DNA from: Paraflavitalea sp. CAU 1676
Lineage (GTDB): Bacteria > Bacteroidota > Bacteroidia > Chitinophagales > Chitinophagaceae
Direction: 5' to 3'
DNA: 64,000 bases
Assembly: GCF_029223285.1 (NCBI RefSeq)
Contig: NZ_JARHUJ010000006.1
Coordinates: forward strand, 434,001-498,000
The notes under the pieces: model-generated
What the model was told of the DNA's origin: nothing
Database searches by the model: none
What the model saw: only the letters and a program-made list of their open reading frames with translations
Program-made: the position numbers and the translations under genes
In this document: positions 32,819 through 42,468 of the stretch, one piece after another
Numbering within the stretch: the first letter of the stretch is position 1
Layout of the letters: every line of letters starts with the position of its first letter

Positions 32819-34138
32819 TTACTTCGCAACGTCGATCTTCACTTTCTTTCCCTTGATCTTTTCGCCCTTGATCAGGTGTAGAGTGGTGCTGGCCTTCGAT
32901 TTACGCACAGCCACGAACGAAAAGAAGTCCTTCACCTCGATCAGTCCCACGTCTTCTTTCTTCAGCTCACCTACATTCGTCAAAAAACCGACAATATCCA
33001 CTTTGTTTATCTTGTCCTTCTTGCCGGCGGCAATGAAAAGGGTGGTCCAAACTGGCTTCTGTGGAACTTCTGCCGTTTCTGGCAGGGTGATCATTTCAGG
33101 ATCTGGGGTAATGTAAGGGGGTACATATTCTTTGGGCCCAACCATCAGGATGACAGTACCACTGGCATCCATACGGGCCGTGCGGCCATTGCGGTGTGTA
33201 TAAGAATCTTCTGTATTGGGTAATTGGTAGTGAACGATGTAGCGGATATTGGGGATATCCAATCCGCGGGCAGCGAGGTCAGTCGTGACCAGCACATTCG
33301 AACTGCCGTTGCGGAACTTGCACAACGCAGCATCACGCTCCTGTTGTTCCATGGCGCCGTGATAGAAAACACTCACGATGCCTTTGTCTTTAAGATAAGC
33401 ATTAACCTCATCCACAAATTCCCGCTGGTTGCAGAACACGATCGTAGAGCGGTTCCCCAAAGCACAGATCAGGCGGAATAACGTTTCCTTTTTATCCGGG
33501 TCTTCGCTCTTCACTTGCTTGATCGCGAGCATCTCTTTCTTTTCTCCGGAAAGGAAATTGACCCGCACGGCATCTTTTAAACCAACAAACCTTGGAATTT
33601 CAACAGCCTCTGTGGCCGATGTGAGGATGCGTTTCTTCAAGGCAGGCAATGAGCCAACGATAAAAGACATCTCTTCTTCAAAACCTTCTTCCAGCGATTT
33701 ATCGAACTCGTCCAGCACCAGTGTTTCAATGTCGGCCACGGTGATATTACCGCGGCGGATATGGTCGGCCAGGCGGCCGGGAGTACCCACGATCAAAGCG
33801 GGTGCCTGTTTGAGGTTATTTTCTTCAATTTCACGGGCATGGCCCCCATAGCAGCAGGAGATCTTGAACCCTGTGCCCATCTTCTTGAACACCTGGTCTA
33901 TCTGCAAAGCCAGCTCGCGCGAAGGCGTAATGATCATAGCCTGCGTCACTTTCGATCCTTTCTGCAGTAATTCCGCTATGGGCAACAAAAAGGCGATCGT
34001 TTTGCCCGAACCCGTGTCCGACAGCAACACCACGCTATTAGAGTTTTTATTGGCTTCCAGTGCCGCCAGCTGCATGTCGTTCAACGCCTCGATCTTCAGG
34101 TTGCGCAGCGAATGTTCAATCAGTTGAGTAGATTCCAT
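32819..34138 (-). CDS. DEAD-box RNA helicase with DbpA-like C-terminus
   Basis: ATP-dependent RNA helicase of 439 residues. Motifs in order: Q-motif LNDMQLAAL, Walker A SDTGSGKT (about 45), PSRELALQ, GTPGRLADH, the DEAD position read as DEFD (VLDEFDKS, about 155), SAT, ARGLDIPNIRYIVHY and HRNGRTAR. The last ~75 residues (TLFIAAGKKDKINKVDIVGF, then GLIEVKDFFSFVAV) form a DbpA-type RNA-binding RRM, suggesting a role in 23S rRNA or ribosome assembly. ATG 34138 (MESTQLIE) is chosen over upstream codons because a -7 box lies 4 bases before it. Confidence 0.9.
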   Translation of the reverse strand: MESTQLIEHSLRNLKIEALNDMQLAALEANKNSNSVVLLSDTGSGKTIAFLLPIAELLQKGSKVTQAMIITPSRELALQIDQVFKKMGTGFKISCCYGGHAREIEENNLKQAPALIVGTPGRLADHIRRGNITVADIETLVLDEFDKSLEEGFEEEMSFIVGSLPALKKRILTSATEAVEIPRFVGLKDAVRVNFLSGEKKEMLAIKQVKSEDPDKKETLFRLICALGNRSTIVFCNQREFVDEVNAYLKDKGIVSVFYHGAMEQQERDAALCKFRNGSSNVLVTTDLAARGLDIPNIRYIVHYQLPNTEDSYTHRNGRTARMDASGTVILMVGPKEYVPPYITPDPEMITLPETAEVPQKPVWTTLFIAAGKKDKINKVDIVGFLTNVGELKKEDVGLIEVKDFFSFVAVRKSKASTTLHLIKGEKIKGKKVKIDVAK

Positions 34139-34142
34139 CCCG

Positions 34143-34150
34143 CAAAAGTA
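34143..34150 (-). promoter_or_regulatory. -7 element (TACTTTTG) for the DEAD-box helicase
   Basis: A perfect TAnnTTTG on the minus strand with only 4 bases (CGGG) before the ATG at 34138, the same geometry as at the IMPase gene. No clear -33 element at 19-21 bases. Confidence 0.5.
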
Positions 34151-34188
34151 CGTTATCGCGTACAAACGGGCTCCGGCACCTTCAACGG

Positions 34189-35613
34189 TCAATAATCTGT
34201 CCCGTCGCTGTTCACGATCTGAATGGTCAGTTTGCTGGGCGCATATTGTCCATTGTTAATTTGGTTTACACGCGCCCCCAACACAGCAATCCCTCCTTTG
34301 GGTAACGCCCTGCCGCTTACCGGATTGTGAATTTCTACATACCAGGCAGTTTTACTTTGTCCCGAAACCTTAAAGATCTTGCTTGCGTACCGGGGCGAAC
34401 TGCCTTTTAGGAAAAAGTAGGTATTCCCTTTAACATCGGCCAGATGATAACTGAGGCTATCTGGGTAGCTCCAAAAGACCTGCCTGTTAAGGAAAGCTCC
34501 ACTTGCAGAAAAGGTAAATATTCCATAATTAGCCTTATTGACAACCTGGTATTCGTTGCCCGCCCGGATCAGCCTGGTAGCTTGAAGAGGCACTTGATAA
34601 TCCCACCTCATTGAATTCTTCCACAGTACGTCACCATCTGAACTGCCAGCCTTTAAAATGACCACAGAGTCGCAGTTGCCGCTAGCACATCCGCTTCCAG
34701 CCAACGTTCCGGCAACCACAAAACCATCCTCTTCAACAACCAGGTTTTCGGCGTTTTGAATGGCCTGCATAGCAGCAAAATCCTGCTCCCAAATTACATC
34801 CCCCTGCAGATTTGTCTTCAACAACATAGTTCGTTGTTCCGCACTTCCGGATAAAGACTTTTGCCCGATCGTGATGATGGCATTATCGTTTGTTACACTG
34901 GCGTAGGTATTAAAGCTATTGGTATTGTCATATGTTTTACTCCAAACCACCTCACCCTGCAGATTAATAGCAGTAAGTCCGAATTTGTTATTAACCCCTT
35001 TCGTATTGCCGGCTATAATATGGTTTCCATCGGCCGAAGGTTGAAGCGATAACAAATTCACTGACTCTGCAGGCAGATCTTTTACCCATTGCTGCTTCAA
35101 CAAGCTGTCGACTTTGAGCAGAAAATACTGCCGGGGATTGACAGTGCCGGTGTCCTGGCGGTATCCGAGGATCAGAAAGCCTTCGTCGCTGGTTTGGGAA
35201 AGATCAACACCATACGTGTGTTGGTTGCGGGCAAACGAGAAATTCTTTTGGCCCAGGTAAACCCTCATTTGCTGCACGAAGGAATCTACAGGATGCCCGT
35301 CTCTCAAAGCGGTAAGTTTTACATTATAAACACCCCGCTTAGAGTATGCGTGTTGAGCCGATTTGCCCTCAGCCTGCGACCCATCGCCAAAATCCCAGCG
35401 ATACATAAAGCGGTCTTCCAACCGGTTACATAGCTCAAAATAAAAATTCGAGTCTACCTGTGCTTCGTTAGCAATAACCTCATTGCCTCCGTTGGAGGGC
35501 TTAATCCTTGCTTCGAAGCAAGAGGCCGGATTTTCCAGGTAAATCGTCTCTTTTTCCGTACAAGCTACGGCAAGCGTTAGGCCAGCTGCTATATATAGTT
35601 TGTGGAACCGCAT
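34189..35613 (-). CDS. PKD-domain surface lipoprotein
   Basis: Lipoprotein signal MRFHKLYIAAGLTLAVAC with Cys 18, so it is anchored in the envelope. A PKD domain follows (about 40-120), visible as YRWDFGDGSQAEGKSAQHAY and then KRGVYNVKLTAL. The rest (about 130-474) is a series of beta blades (GVDLSQTSDEGFLILGYRQD, GGIAVLGARVNQINNG) like the repeats of T9SS-era propeller proteins. No enzyme motif. It starts 3 bases after the next lipoprotein gene ends, so the two form an operon. Confidence 0.75.
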   Translation of the reverse strand: MRFHKLYIAAGLTLAVACTEKETIYLENPASCFEARIKPSNGGNEVIANEAQVDSNFYFELCNRLEDRFMYRWDFGDGSQAEGKSAQHAYSKRGVYNVKLTALRDGHPVDSFVQQMRVYLGQKNFSFARNQHTYGVDLSQTSDEGFLILGYRQDTGTVNPRQYFLLKVDSLLKQQWVKDLPAESVNLLSLQPSADGNHIIAGNTKGVNNKFGLTAINLQGEVVWSKTYDNTNSFNTYASVTNDNAIITIGQKSLSGSAEQRTMLLKTNLQGDVIWEQDFAAMQAIQNAENLVVEEDGFVVAGTLAGSGCASGNCDSVVILKAGSSDGDVLWKNSMRWDYQVPLQATRLIRAGNEYQVVNKANYGIFTFSASGAFLNRQVFWSYPDSLSYHLADVKGNTYFFLKGSSPRYASKIFKVSGQSKTAWYVEIHNPVSGRALPKGGIAVLGARVNQINNGQYAPSKLTIQIVNSDGTDY

Positions 35614-35616
35614 GAT

Positions 35617-36912
35617 TTAGAGGTTGAATTGTTCAAAAAAGAAGTAAGAACCACCCACAGTGCCAGGATGATTGGGAAAATCTGTAGAGACGACAATCAA
35701 TTTATTGCCATCTACCAGAATACCCCCCCATGGGTACAGCCTTGTTTGAATTTTGTGAAGAAGCTGCCCGCCAGATTGTAATACTTCAATCTCACTTCTA
35801 TATTGTAAAGCGCAGTACACTTTGTTACCGGTGGCATTGAATGCAAAACCATTGTAAAAAGTTTGTTCTGTACGGGCAAGTAACCTAATTATTGATAAGT
35901 TGGTGTCGTAAATAGCTCCGCCACTATTTACAACAATGGTTTTGCCGTCGGGCGAAACCATCGAAAGTTCCGGCTGCTTGGTTTGATAATCTCCCGGAGC
36001 AACCTCCCGCTCCGAAAGGAGGTTGCCAGCATCGTCAAACTTATAGTGTAGCAGCTGATGAGGTGAATTCGAAACGTCGTAAAGCTCCGTGATCGTTCCC
36101 GGTATGGATAGCAACCGGCTGTTAATGTATTTTCCCAACCTGCTCACTAAGTTTTTGCCATTACGGGAATATACCTTCACTGGCCGGATAACTCCATTTA
36201 TCAGTGTATTATCGGTAGTGGCCACAAAAAGAAGTCCGTTCTGATAGATTACAGAAGCAACTCGTTGCCCTCCTACATACAACCTGTCTTTAAGCACCAA
36301 AGAGGTTGCATCATAGATCTCCACCCACCCATCGCTACGGGGCACAAATAGTTCAGATTTGCCATCAAATTCGGCCAGCGAGCAAAACCCCAGGTTGTAG
36401 GAAAGTGTTATCCTTTTTATGAACTCATTCTTTTCATAGTTGAATTGGCTGATGTGGCCATATTCTTTGTCAACCACATAGGCATATTTACGTTTTGCAT
36501 CAAAAAGCGTATAGTCAACCAGGCCAAAATGCAGGCCCTGGCGACGCTCGTGCACTATCTCTTTTGATTTCAACAGCGTCGGCCCGGCTGAAGCTTCCAG
36601 CCAGTAGGTGACGTTACCACTAAGCGGAATGGCATCAAGATAAGCCGATACTTCGCCAACATTCCGAATAGAAAAGGTATCCTTATGATCTTCCGGCAAG
36701 CTGTATTTGCCAAAGCGCTTCATCGAGCGAATCAGCCGGTATTCTTTTACATCTTTTGGTGGCAGTACATCCCAGGCCAGGCGGACCGTAGAGTCGTTGA
36801 TGACCTCGTGAATACGAAAGTTGAGATCAGTAAAGGTATAGGTGGTTTCCTTTTTGCAACTAATGAGAAATAATAATAATGCAGTAGGTAGGGCGCGTAG
36901 AGTTCGGGTCAT
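35617..36912 (-). CDS. Lipoprotein with Fn3-like and beta-propeller domains
   Basis: Lipoprotein signal MTRTLRALPTALLLFLISC (Cys 19 from the chosen ATG at 36912; the frame is open seven codons further up). Residues ~30-115 look like a fibronectin-III domain (STVRLAWDVLPPKDVKEYRL). The remainder repeats short blades such as YVVDKEYGHISQFNYEKNEF and KVYCALQYRSEIEVLQSGGQ, a YVTN/WD-type propeller. Likely exposed at the cell surface. It is followed after 3 bases by the PKD lipoprotein gene. Substrate or partner unknown. Confidence 0.7.
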   Translation of the reverse strand: MTRTLRALPTALLLFLISCKKETTYTFTDLNFRIHEVINDSTVRLAWDVLPPKDVKEYRLIRSMKRFGKYSLPEDHKDTFSIRNVGEVSAYLDAIPLSGNVTYWLEASAGPTLLKSKEIVHERRQGLHFGLVDYTLFDAKRKYAYVVDKEYGHISQFNYEKNEFIKRITLSYNLGFCSLAEFDGKSELFVPRSDGWVEIYDATSLVLKDRLYVGGQRVASVIYQNGLLFVATTDNTLINGVIRPVKVYSRNGKNLVSRLGKYINSRLLSIPGTITELYDVSNSPHQLLHYKFDDAGNLLSEREVAPGDYQTKQPELSMVSPDGKTIVVNSGGAIYDTNLSIIRLLARTEQTFYNGFAFNATGNKVYCALQYRSEIEVLQSGGQLLHKIQTRLYPWGGILVDGNKLIVVSTDFPNHPGTVGGSYFFFEQFNL

Positions 36913-37013
36913 AACGGTAGATATAAGCGCCAAGATAATACCCTGGTCCCAATAATCGAAGCAGCTGTAAGGTAGTTAACACCATTTTAAGGCCTTACCC
37001 GGTCAGCTAACCG

Positions 37014-37442
37014 CTACTTTAACATCCTGTTGAATTTCTCCAGCTCGGTAATCTCGGCCGGAGCAAGCGTTTCATTGTTATTGTACTTGTTTTGAAAGAA
37101 GATCACTCTCTTGTGCAGGGGATATTTGGCGAGGATACCTTCGATCATTTGCCCCACACGCTCGTCTTTTTCGTAGAGCGGCTTGGGCGGCGGCGGAGCC
37201 GATTTATACTTCGTAGGTTTTTTGCGGATCACAGCTTCCAGCGTGGCGAGCTTATTTTCGGGCACACTTTCCACCTTCAGGGCTTTTTGGTAAAGGCCTT
37301 CCAGCTGCTTCTTGCTGAGGCCGCCCCTTTCTTCATATTGAAAGGCCAGGCTCTTCACAAAAGTAGAATCGGGCCGGGCTGCCAGCATGGCGTCCAGCAC
37401 ATCCTTGATCACATCTACATCTACCTTCTTTTTCTGTATCAT
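37014..37442 (-). CDS. Conserved protein of unknown function (142 aa)
   Basis: A basic helical protein without signal peptide. Two helical parts (DVIKDVLDAMLAARPDSTFV read in order and GQMIEGILAKYPLHKRVIFF) are joined by a proline-rich linker (SAPPPPKPLYEKDE). The helical repeats loosely resemble tetratricopeptide-like pairs (RPDSTFVKSLAFQYEERGGL), but the match is too weak to name. No operon partner: the lipoprotein gene upstream on the same strand ends 0.1 kb away in the other order. Confidence 0.55.
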   Translation of the reverse strand: MIQKKKVDVDVIKDVLDAMLAARPDSTFVKSLAFQYEERGGLSKKQLEGLYQKALKVESVPENKLATLEAVIRKKPTKYKSAPPPPKPLYEKDERVGQMIEGILAKYPLHKRVIFFQNKYNNNETLAPAEITELEKFNRMLK

Positions 37443-37545
37443 ACTTCAGCCCCGAAAGTAAGGAAAATATCAGCGTGTCGCGCCGGGGAGGCTGCCCGCC
37501 CAATGCAAAGGGCAGTGCCGTTCACCGCAGAAGTCATTTGTCTCC

Positions 37546-37920
37546 TCACGCCATAACATTGAACAGCAATAGCGCCAGTCCCTGGCCAGCCATCCCGCCG
37601 ATGGCCGAAAAAACGGCATCCATAAAATCATAGATGCCCATGCCGGTCACTTTTGAAAATAACTCAAATCCGTAACTGATGATCAGCACCAGTGCAAATA
37701 CGCAGATCACCCCCAACCCTTGCCAGTCGGGAAATGCCAACCAGCCAATCGTCTGCAGGACAAATCCCAGGAGGATGCCGGCGTAGAAGTGGCGTTTTTT
37801 ATCGGGAGCAAAGAAGCCAGACAAATTGTAAGATTTAGGAATGTTATGACCAGGCAGCGAACAGTACAGCCCGCCATCCTGCCCTTCCCCGAAAGGTAAG
37901 CTAAAAATAAATGCAGGCAT
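37546..37920 (-). CDS. Small membrane protein, VanZ/YfiM-like pattern
   Basis: Three hydrophobic helices (YAGILLGFVLQTIGWLAF, GVICVFALVLIISYGFEL, FSAIGGMAGQGLALLLF) with polar signature residues DKKRHFYAG at the start and GFELFSK / YDFMDAVFSAIGG later. The pattern K-x2-H-F-x-A-G then E then D-x3-G is that of small VanZ-like or YfiM-like membrane proteins, but assignment is tentative. The first ~40 residues before DKKRHF look poorly conserved, so the true start may lie downstream. Confidence 0.55.
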   Translation of the reverse strand: MPAFIFSLPFGEGQDGGLYCSLPGHNIPKSYNLSGFFAPDKKRHFYAGILLGFVLQTIGWLAFPDWQGLGVICVFALVLIISYGFELFSKVTGMGIYDFMDAVFSAIGGMAGQGLALLLFNVMA

Positions 37921-37957
37921 AAGCCTGCATCAAAATCACGTATATACCTATGCTCTC

Positions 37958-38455
37958 TTATTCGATCTCTTCGAAAATACCTGTTTGGCGGTTCTTGCGC
38001 ACATTGTCCCAGGTGAAGTAGCGACCATTCATGGCTACATATACACCGGGGGGTAGTGATTGTACAAAAGCCATGGCGCAGCCCATATTGAACAGTCCGT
38101 CCGAGCTACCAAACTTGATAGGGATCATGGCGCCGGTGAGCACGATGGTTTTGTTCTTGATATGACCCGCCAGCACCTCAGCCGTAATGGCCATAGTATC
38201 GGTACCATGCGTAATGATGATCTTGTTCTCTTCGCATTGAATGCATTGATGAACGATCAGATCGCGGTCTTGCGAGGTCATGTCCAGACTGTCGATCATC
38301 ATCAGCGTACGGATCACCACCGGCACCTTATTGCGTCCCATCTCCAGCAGGTCATGCATCTGCGTGTCCTTGAAGAATAATTGACCATTGAGTTCATTGT
38401 ATTCCTTGTCGAAAGTTCCTCCGGTAATGAAAATGCGTATGGGCTGAATTGGCAT
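37958..38455 (-). CDS. Stand-alone asparaginase N-domain protein (165 aa)
   Basis: Type I/II asparaginases are about 330 residues with two domains; this protein ends after the first. It has the first catalytic Thr in ITGGTFDKEY (about residue 13), the second pair in THGTDTMAIT (about 84-85), the family LTGAMIPIKFGSSDGLFNMG and the lysine segment WDNVRKN near the end that aligns with the catalytic Lys of full-length enzymes. The C-terminal domain that completes the active site across the dimer is absent, and no remnant follows. Activity on asparagine is therefore uncertain; a different amide may be the substrate. Confidence 0.75.
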   Translation of the reverse strand: MPIQPIRIFITGGTFDKEYNELNGQLFFKDTQMHDLLEMGRNKVPVVIRTLMMIDSLDMTSQDRDLIVHQCIQCEENKIIITHGTDTMAITAEVLAGHIKNKTIVLTGAMIPIKFGSSDGLFNMGCAMAFVQSLPPGVYVAMNGRYFTWDNVRKNRQTGIFEEIE

Positions 38456-38693
38456 ATCGGGCGATTTGTGCGGGTGAAATTAAGTCAATCTACAATGGAC
38501 ATTTACAGATTTCGAAATTGTCAACCTTCTCTTTCAAATGGTTCGTCAGTGTTTAAGAAGCGGCCAAATATGTTAAATGCTTTAATAGATCCATGTCAAT
38601 AACGAACTGGTTGATTCCTTTACCTGCTTCGCAGAAATTTTCCCCCCGCCAATCAGTTTCTTTTATAGTTTAGCACCAGCAAAAAACCGACAC

Positions 38694-41129
38694 ATGAAAA
38701 ACCACTTGCGCCACCTGGTCACAGGTTATATCCTTTTGTTGTTAGCGATCACCACGCATGCACAGGACACCACCCGATCCCGACAGGATAGATTTTTTGG
38801 CCGCAACGATTCTACCAGGCGATTCTCCGACTCTACCCGAAATCCAAACGATACCAGCCGCCGCCGCGGTGGCATGAGCTCCCTCTTTGCCGATTCGGCC
38901 AAGCTCACCACCAGCGATTACCAGCTGCAAATAGAGAAGACGTACGTAATACTGGATAATATCGAGAACAAAAGTGAACTCGGCCTGGGTATTCAAAATG
39001 TAAAAGAACACCTGGGTGATACGGATTCTGTGCTGGCCGTGCTGAAAGACAATATCGTCAACAATAGCCGCGCCCTTAATCTTCGGAATCTACAGGTATT
39101 CCGCAGCCTGTTGCTCAACATGCAACGGGAACTCAAAGATCACCGGGAAATACTGGATAGCACGGAACGAAGGCTCGAAGGACTTCGAAGCACCATGAAA
39201 ACCCTGGTCACCGACACGGTATTGCGACAGCTTATGCGCGATACGGCATTACGCCAGCAATTCGGACCCCAATTGAAGGATATGCGGGAGAACTGGCGCT
39301 CCAGTACCCGGCACCTGCGTGAAAGCATTGCTGCCATCAATCTGCTGCAAACACACAACTCTTCCAATGCAATAACTACTGCACAATTACTGGAGAAAGT
39401 GAACACCCTGCTCAACACGTCGGCCACCCGTATATTTGGCAAGGAGTATAATTACTTGTGGGAAAAGGATACGTCCGACCTTACTGCCAGCGCACGTTCG
39501 TCGTTTGGCAAAGCCTACGAAGGAGAGAAGAAAGCCCTGCGTTACTATTTTAAAGACAGTGGTAATAAGCGCCTTTTCCTCTTGCTCATAGGTTTCCTCT
39601 TCTTCATATGGATCTACCGCAACATCCGCACCCTGAAGCGGCTCCACGCAATGCCGGTTATTCAGGATCTCGGCTTCGAATACCTGCCTTCGGGCTATAT
39701 CGTGTCGAGTTTTGTCATCATGTTCTCGATAGCCCCCCTCTTCGACCTTCACGCACCTGCTGCTTACATTGAGTCCATGCAGTTCCTGTTGCTGATCATT
39801 CTCACCATCATCTGCTGGAAAAAATGGCCACGCAACCTGTTCTGGTACTGGATCGCCATGGCGATCTTGTATATCTGTTTCTCATTCACACACCATATAG
39901 TAGATCCAGGCTTTCTGCAGCGTAGCTGGCTCATTCTCCTGAACATTTTGTCTGTAGTGTTTGGGCTGCTCTTCCTGTCTAAAATGAAAGAGCACCTGCA
40001 CCTGAAAGGGTTTCTTCGTTTTGTGATCATGCTGCACAATGTGATGAACATCCTGTCGATCCTCTTCAACATCTTTGGCCGGTTTTCCCTGGCCCAGATT
40101 TTCGGCAACGCAGCCATCTTTGCCTTTACCCAAGCCATTGGCCTGGCAGTATTCAGCAAGATCGTGATGGAGGCCATCCTATTGCAGATCACCGTAGGCA
40201 GGGTGAAGCGCGGCGTGCACACAAAGATGGATTATCAGCCGGTGCTTACCGGTTTTCGCAGGCCTCTGCTTTTCCTGGTCGTAGTGTTATGGTTGATCGT
40301 ATTTACCACCAACCTGAATATCTATACAACGGTTCTTGGCGGACTCACCACCTTCCTGAGTACTCCACGCTTCATTGGCGATGCTTCATTTACCGTGGGT
40401 GGGGTACTGTTGTTCTTCCTCATCATCTGGATTGCCCACCTGCTGCAGAAGTATGTAGGTTATTTCTTTGGCGATACGGGTCAGGACGATGAAGTGCGGG
40501 ATAAAGGGCAGCGTTCGCGCCTGCTCATTACGCGCTTGATATTGCTGTGCCTGGGTTACCTGCTGGCGGTCGCCGCCTCCGGCGTACCGGTCGATAAGAT
40601 CACGATCGTGCTTGGTGCCCTGGGTGTTGGTATCGGTTTGGGCCTGCAGAATATCGTGAACAACTTCGTATCTGGCATCATTCTTATTTTCGACAGGCCC
40701 CTTCAGATCGGTGATTCGGTAGAGGTAGGCGATAAAACGGGCCGCGTGCGGGAGATCGGACTGCGTTCCAGCACACTCCTTACCGCCGATGGCGCCGAAG
40801 TGATCATCCCCAATGGAGATATCCTTTCGCACCAGATCGTTAACTGGACGCACTCCAATTCACATATCCGTCTCGAAATGGAGCTAACTGTATCGGGCAA
40901 CAACGACATGGAAGTAGTTTCGACAGCGGTTAAAAATGCGATCCTGGCTTCCGATCACGTATTCGAAAATCGGGAACCTCAGATCCTGTTCACAAAAGTG
41001 AACGAAAATGGATTCGACCTCAAAGCCTATTTCTGGTGCGAAGACGTGTTGAAAGCCGATGAGGCGAGAAGTGCCGTGCTGTTGCAGCTGCACGATAAGT
41101 TGAAGTCGGCCAGTTTGCAAATCAATTAG
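38694..41129 (+). CDS. MscS-family mechanosensitive channel, large (MscK/YbdG-like)
   Basis: Signal peptide (MKNHLRHLVTGYILLLLAIT), then a periplasmic helical region (about 60-250) rich in charged heptads, then about ten membrane helices. The pore helix and beta domain of MscS are clear: LGALGVGIGLGLQNIVNNFV (about 640), GIILIFDRPLQIGDSVEVGD, VREIGLRSSTLLTADGAEVI and IPNGDILSHQIVNWTHSN. It releases solutes upon membrane tension. A single-gene unit with a good terminator 130 bases downstream. Confidence 0.88.
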   Translation: MKNHLRHLVTGYILLLLAITTHAQDTTRSRQDRFFGRNDSTRRFSDSTRNPNDTSRRRGGMSSLFADSAKLTTSDYQLQIEKTYVILDNIENKSELGLGIQNVKEHLGDTDSVLAVLKDNIVNNSRALNLRNLQVFRSLLLNMQRELKDHREILDSTERRLEGLRSTMKTLVTDTVLRQLMRDTALRQQFGPQLKDMRENWRSSTRHLRESIAAINLLQTHNSSNAITTAQLLEKVNTLLNTSATRIFGKEYNYLWEKDTSDLTASARSSFGKAYEGEKKALRYYFKDSGNKRLFLLLIGFLFFIWIYRNIRTLKRLHAMPVIQDLGFEYLPSGYIVSSFVIMFSIAPLFDLHAPAAYIESMQFLLLIILTIICWKKWPRNLFWYWIAMAILYICFSFTHHIVDPGFLQRSWLILLNILSVVFGLLFLSKMKEHLHLKGFLRFVIMLHNVMNILSILFNIFGRFSLAQIFGNAAIFAFTQAIGLAVFSKIVMEAILLQITVGRVKRGVHTKMDYQPVLTGFRRPLLFLVVVLWLIVFTTNLNIYTTVLGGLTTFLSTPRFIGDASFTVGGVLLFFLIIWIAHLLQKYVGYFFGDTGQDDEVRDKGQRSRLLITRLILLCLGYLLAVAASGVPVDKITIVLGALGVGIGLGLQNIVNNFVSGIILIFDRPLQIGDSVEVGDKTGRVREIGLRSSTLLTADGAEVIIPNGDILSHQIVNWTHSNSHIRLEMELTVSGNNDMEVVSTAVKNAILASDHVFENREPQILFTKVNENGFDLKAYFWCEDVLKADEARSAVLLQLHDKLKSASLQIN

Positions 41130-41260
41130 AACTTGGAACGTGAAGCCGATGTTTTAGCCTGATCACTGCATGACCCATGTTAAGATAGTTGAAGCTCAAA
41201 AGAGTTTACGGTCCTCCAACGATCTGTAATAAAAGGTAAACAAGGATACACACTCCATAA

Positions 41261-41298
41261 GCGGTTACACACGGTTAGTCCGTAGGTAACCGCTTTTT
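41261..41298 (+). terminator. Intrinsic terminator after MscS gene
   Basis: GCGGTTAC pairs with GTAACCGC, with an inner stem ACGG/CCGT around TTAGT, and TTTTT follows directly. The stem is long and clean. Confidence 0.7.
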
Positions 41299-41468
41299 GC
41301 TGATATTGTTCCACAGTATACTCCAGCAACAAAATACCAAACTCTTTATTGAGCGGAGATAACGGAATCAACCAACAGCCAAGCGGGGGCATCCTTTAAT
41401 TTCGACTATTCTTTACAGTAGTAGTCAATCGAATTAGAAAAATTCGTACCTTTTTAAATAGGGAATAA

Positions 41469-41476
41469 TATTTTTG
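41469..41476 (+). promoter_or_regulatory. -7 element (TATTTTTG)
   Basis: Perfect TAnnTTTG 16 bases before the ATG at 41493. No clear -33 element is seen. Confidence 0.4.
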
Positions 41477-41492
41477 TTTCGATTTGCTTACC

Positions 41493-41906
41493 ATGGATCC
41501 GGTTACGATCATCTTAATAGTCATTCTTGTAGGGGGATATTTTCTCTTCTACCGCCCTCAGTTTATTGTAAAGCCGGCGAGGAAACGAAAGGAGCTGGTG
41601 GCTAAATTTGAACAGGCTGCTGCACTTAACCTGAACCTGCTGACAGGACTGCGGCAGTTTGCCAGCAATCATCAACTACTCGATGAGCCATTTATGGAGA
41701 ATGAAAGCTTTCGAAAGAAAATTGCTGAATTGGAGGCAGCACGCGGCGAAGTGCTGTCCGACGAAAATCTGCTGCTGATCAAAGCGAGAAATCCACAAAA
41801 TCTGGATATTCAACTGCTCGATAAATCCCTCGACGACCAATTGGCCTATCACCAACGCATACAGAAATACTTCGACCGCTATCGGTCAGCTCACCGGTTC
41901 AATTAA
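41493..41906 (+). CDS. Small single-pass membrane protein, LemA-like length
   Basis: One N-terminal membrane helix (VTIILIVILVGGYFLFYRPQ), then a basic region and two long helices (LNLNLLTGLRQFASNHQLLD; LDKSLDDQLAYHQRIQKYFD). The layout of a membrane helix followed by a cytosolic or periplasmic helical bundle is like LemA proteins, but conserved LemA motifs are not evident, so no family is assigned. ATG 41493 (MDPVTII) is preferred over TTG 41484. Confidence 0.6.
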   Translation: MDPVTIILIVILVGGYFLFYRPQFIVKPARKRKELVAKFEQAAALNLNLLTGLRQFASNHQLLDEPFMENESFRKKIAELEAARGEVLSDENLLLIKARNPQNLDIQLLDKSLDDQLAYHQRIQKYFDRYRSAHRFN

Positions 41907-42468
41907 ATCCTGCAGACACTTCACCAATTGGTAATACCAAACTTCCTCGTCCATTCGGGCCTTTGATGCCGCACTTTACCCGCAATAATTTTTCATAATG
42001 AACAGCTTGCCCGCGATTTGCAGCAGCCTGGAGCTATTCGCGCGCCCAGACTATTAATGGCCGGTGAACAGGCCAGTGAGCCCCTTATTCGGGTTTAATT
42101 CGATCCTCCATCGACGACTTCATGGCGGCCGGTAGGCATGCTTCACGCCGTTTCTAAACATTAGTCAGATGTATGCTTCCAACTATTTAGATAACCGCGC
42201 GATATCCCGCCCCTTTAAATAAGGGGATATATAGGGGTCATCATGGGAATATCTACGGGGTATCATGGGGAAATCTGCCAAATACTGAAATCAACCCAGC
42301 TTCCTTGAATGGCAGGAATGTAGCGTTCCCTTTCCGCCCGTAAATGGTCGAGGATGAGTGCCTGGTCCTGAATCGACAACCTCCCCCGCGGCGCTGGGCC
42401 CTTGGCGCTGGACTGGGGAATATGTATGAATTACTCAAAAGGCCGACGGGTTTTAGCCCAAAACTGTC

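Larger units (their letters stand above)
41130..41492. other. Intergenic region after the MscS gene
   Basis: About 363 bases. It holds the terminator at 41261 and, near its right end, a TATTTTTG box for the next gene. Apart from these I see no coding frame. Confidence 0.5.

Noticed and set aside
32819-34138. DEFD in place of DEAD in the helicase as a sign of inactivation
   Set aside because: The first two acidic residues that bind Mg-ATP are kept, and DExD variants are active in many helicases; all other motifs are intact.
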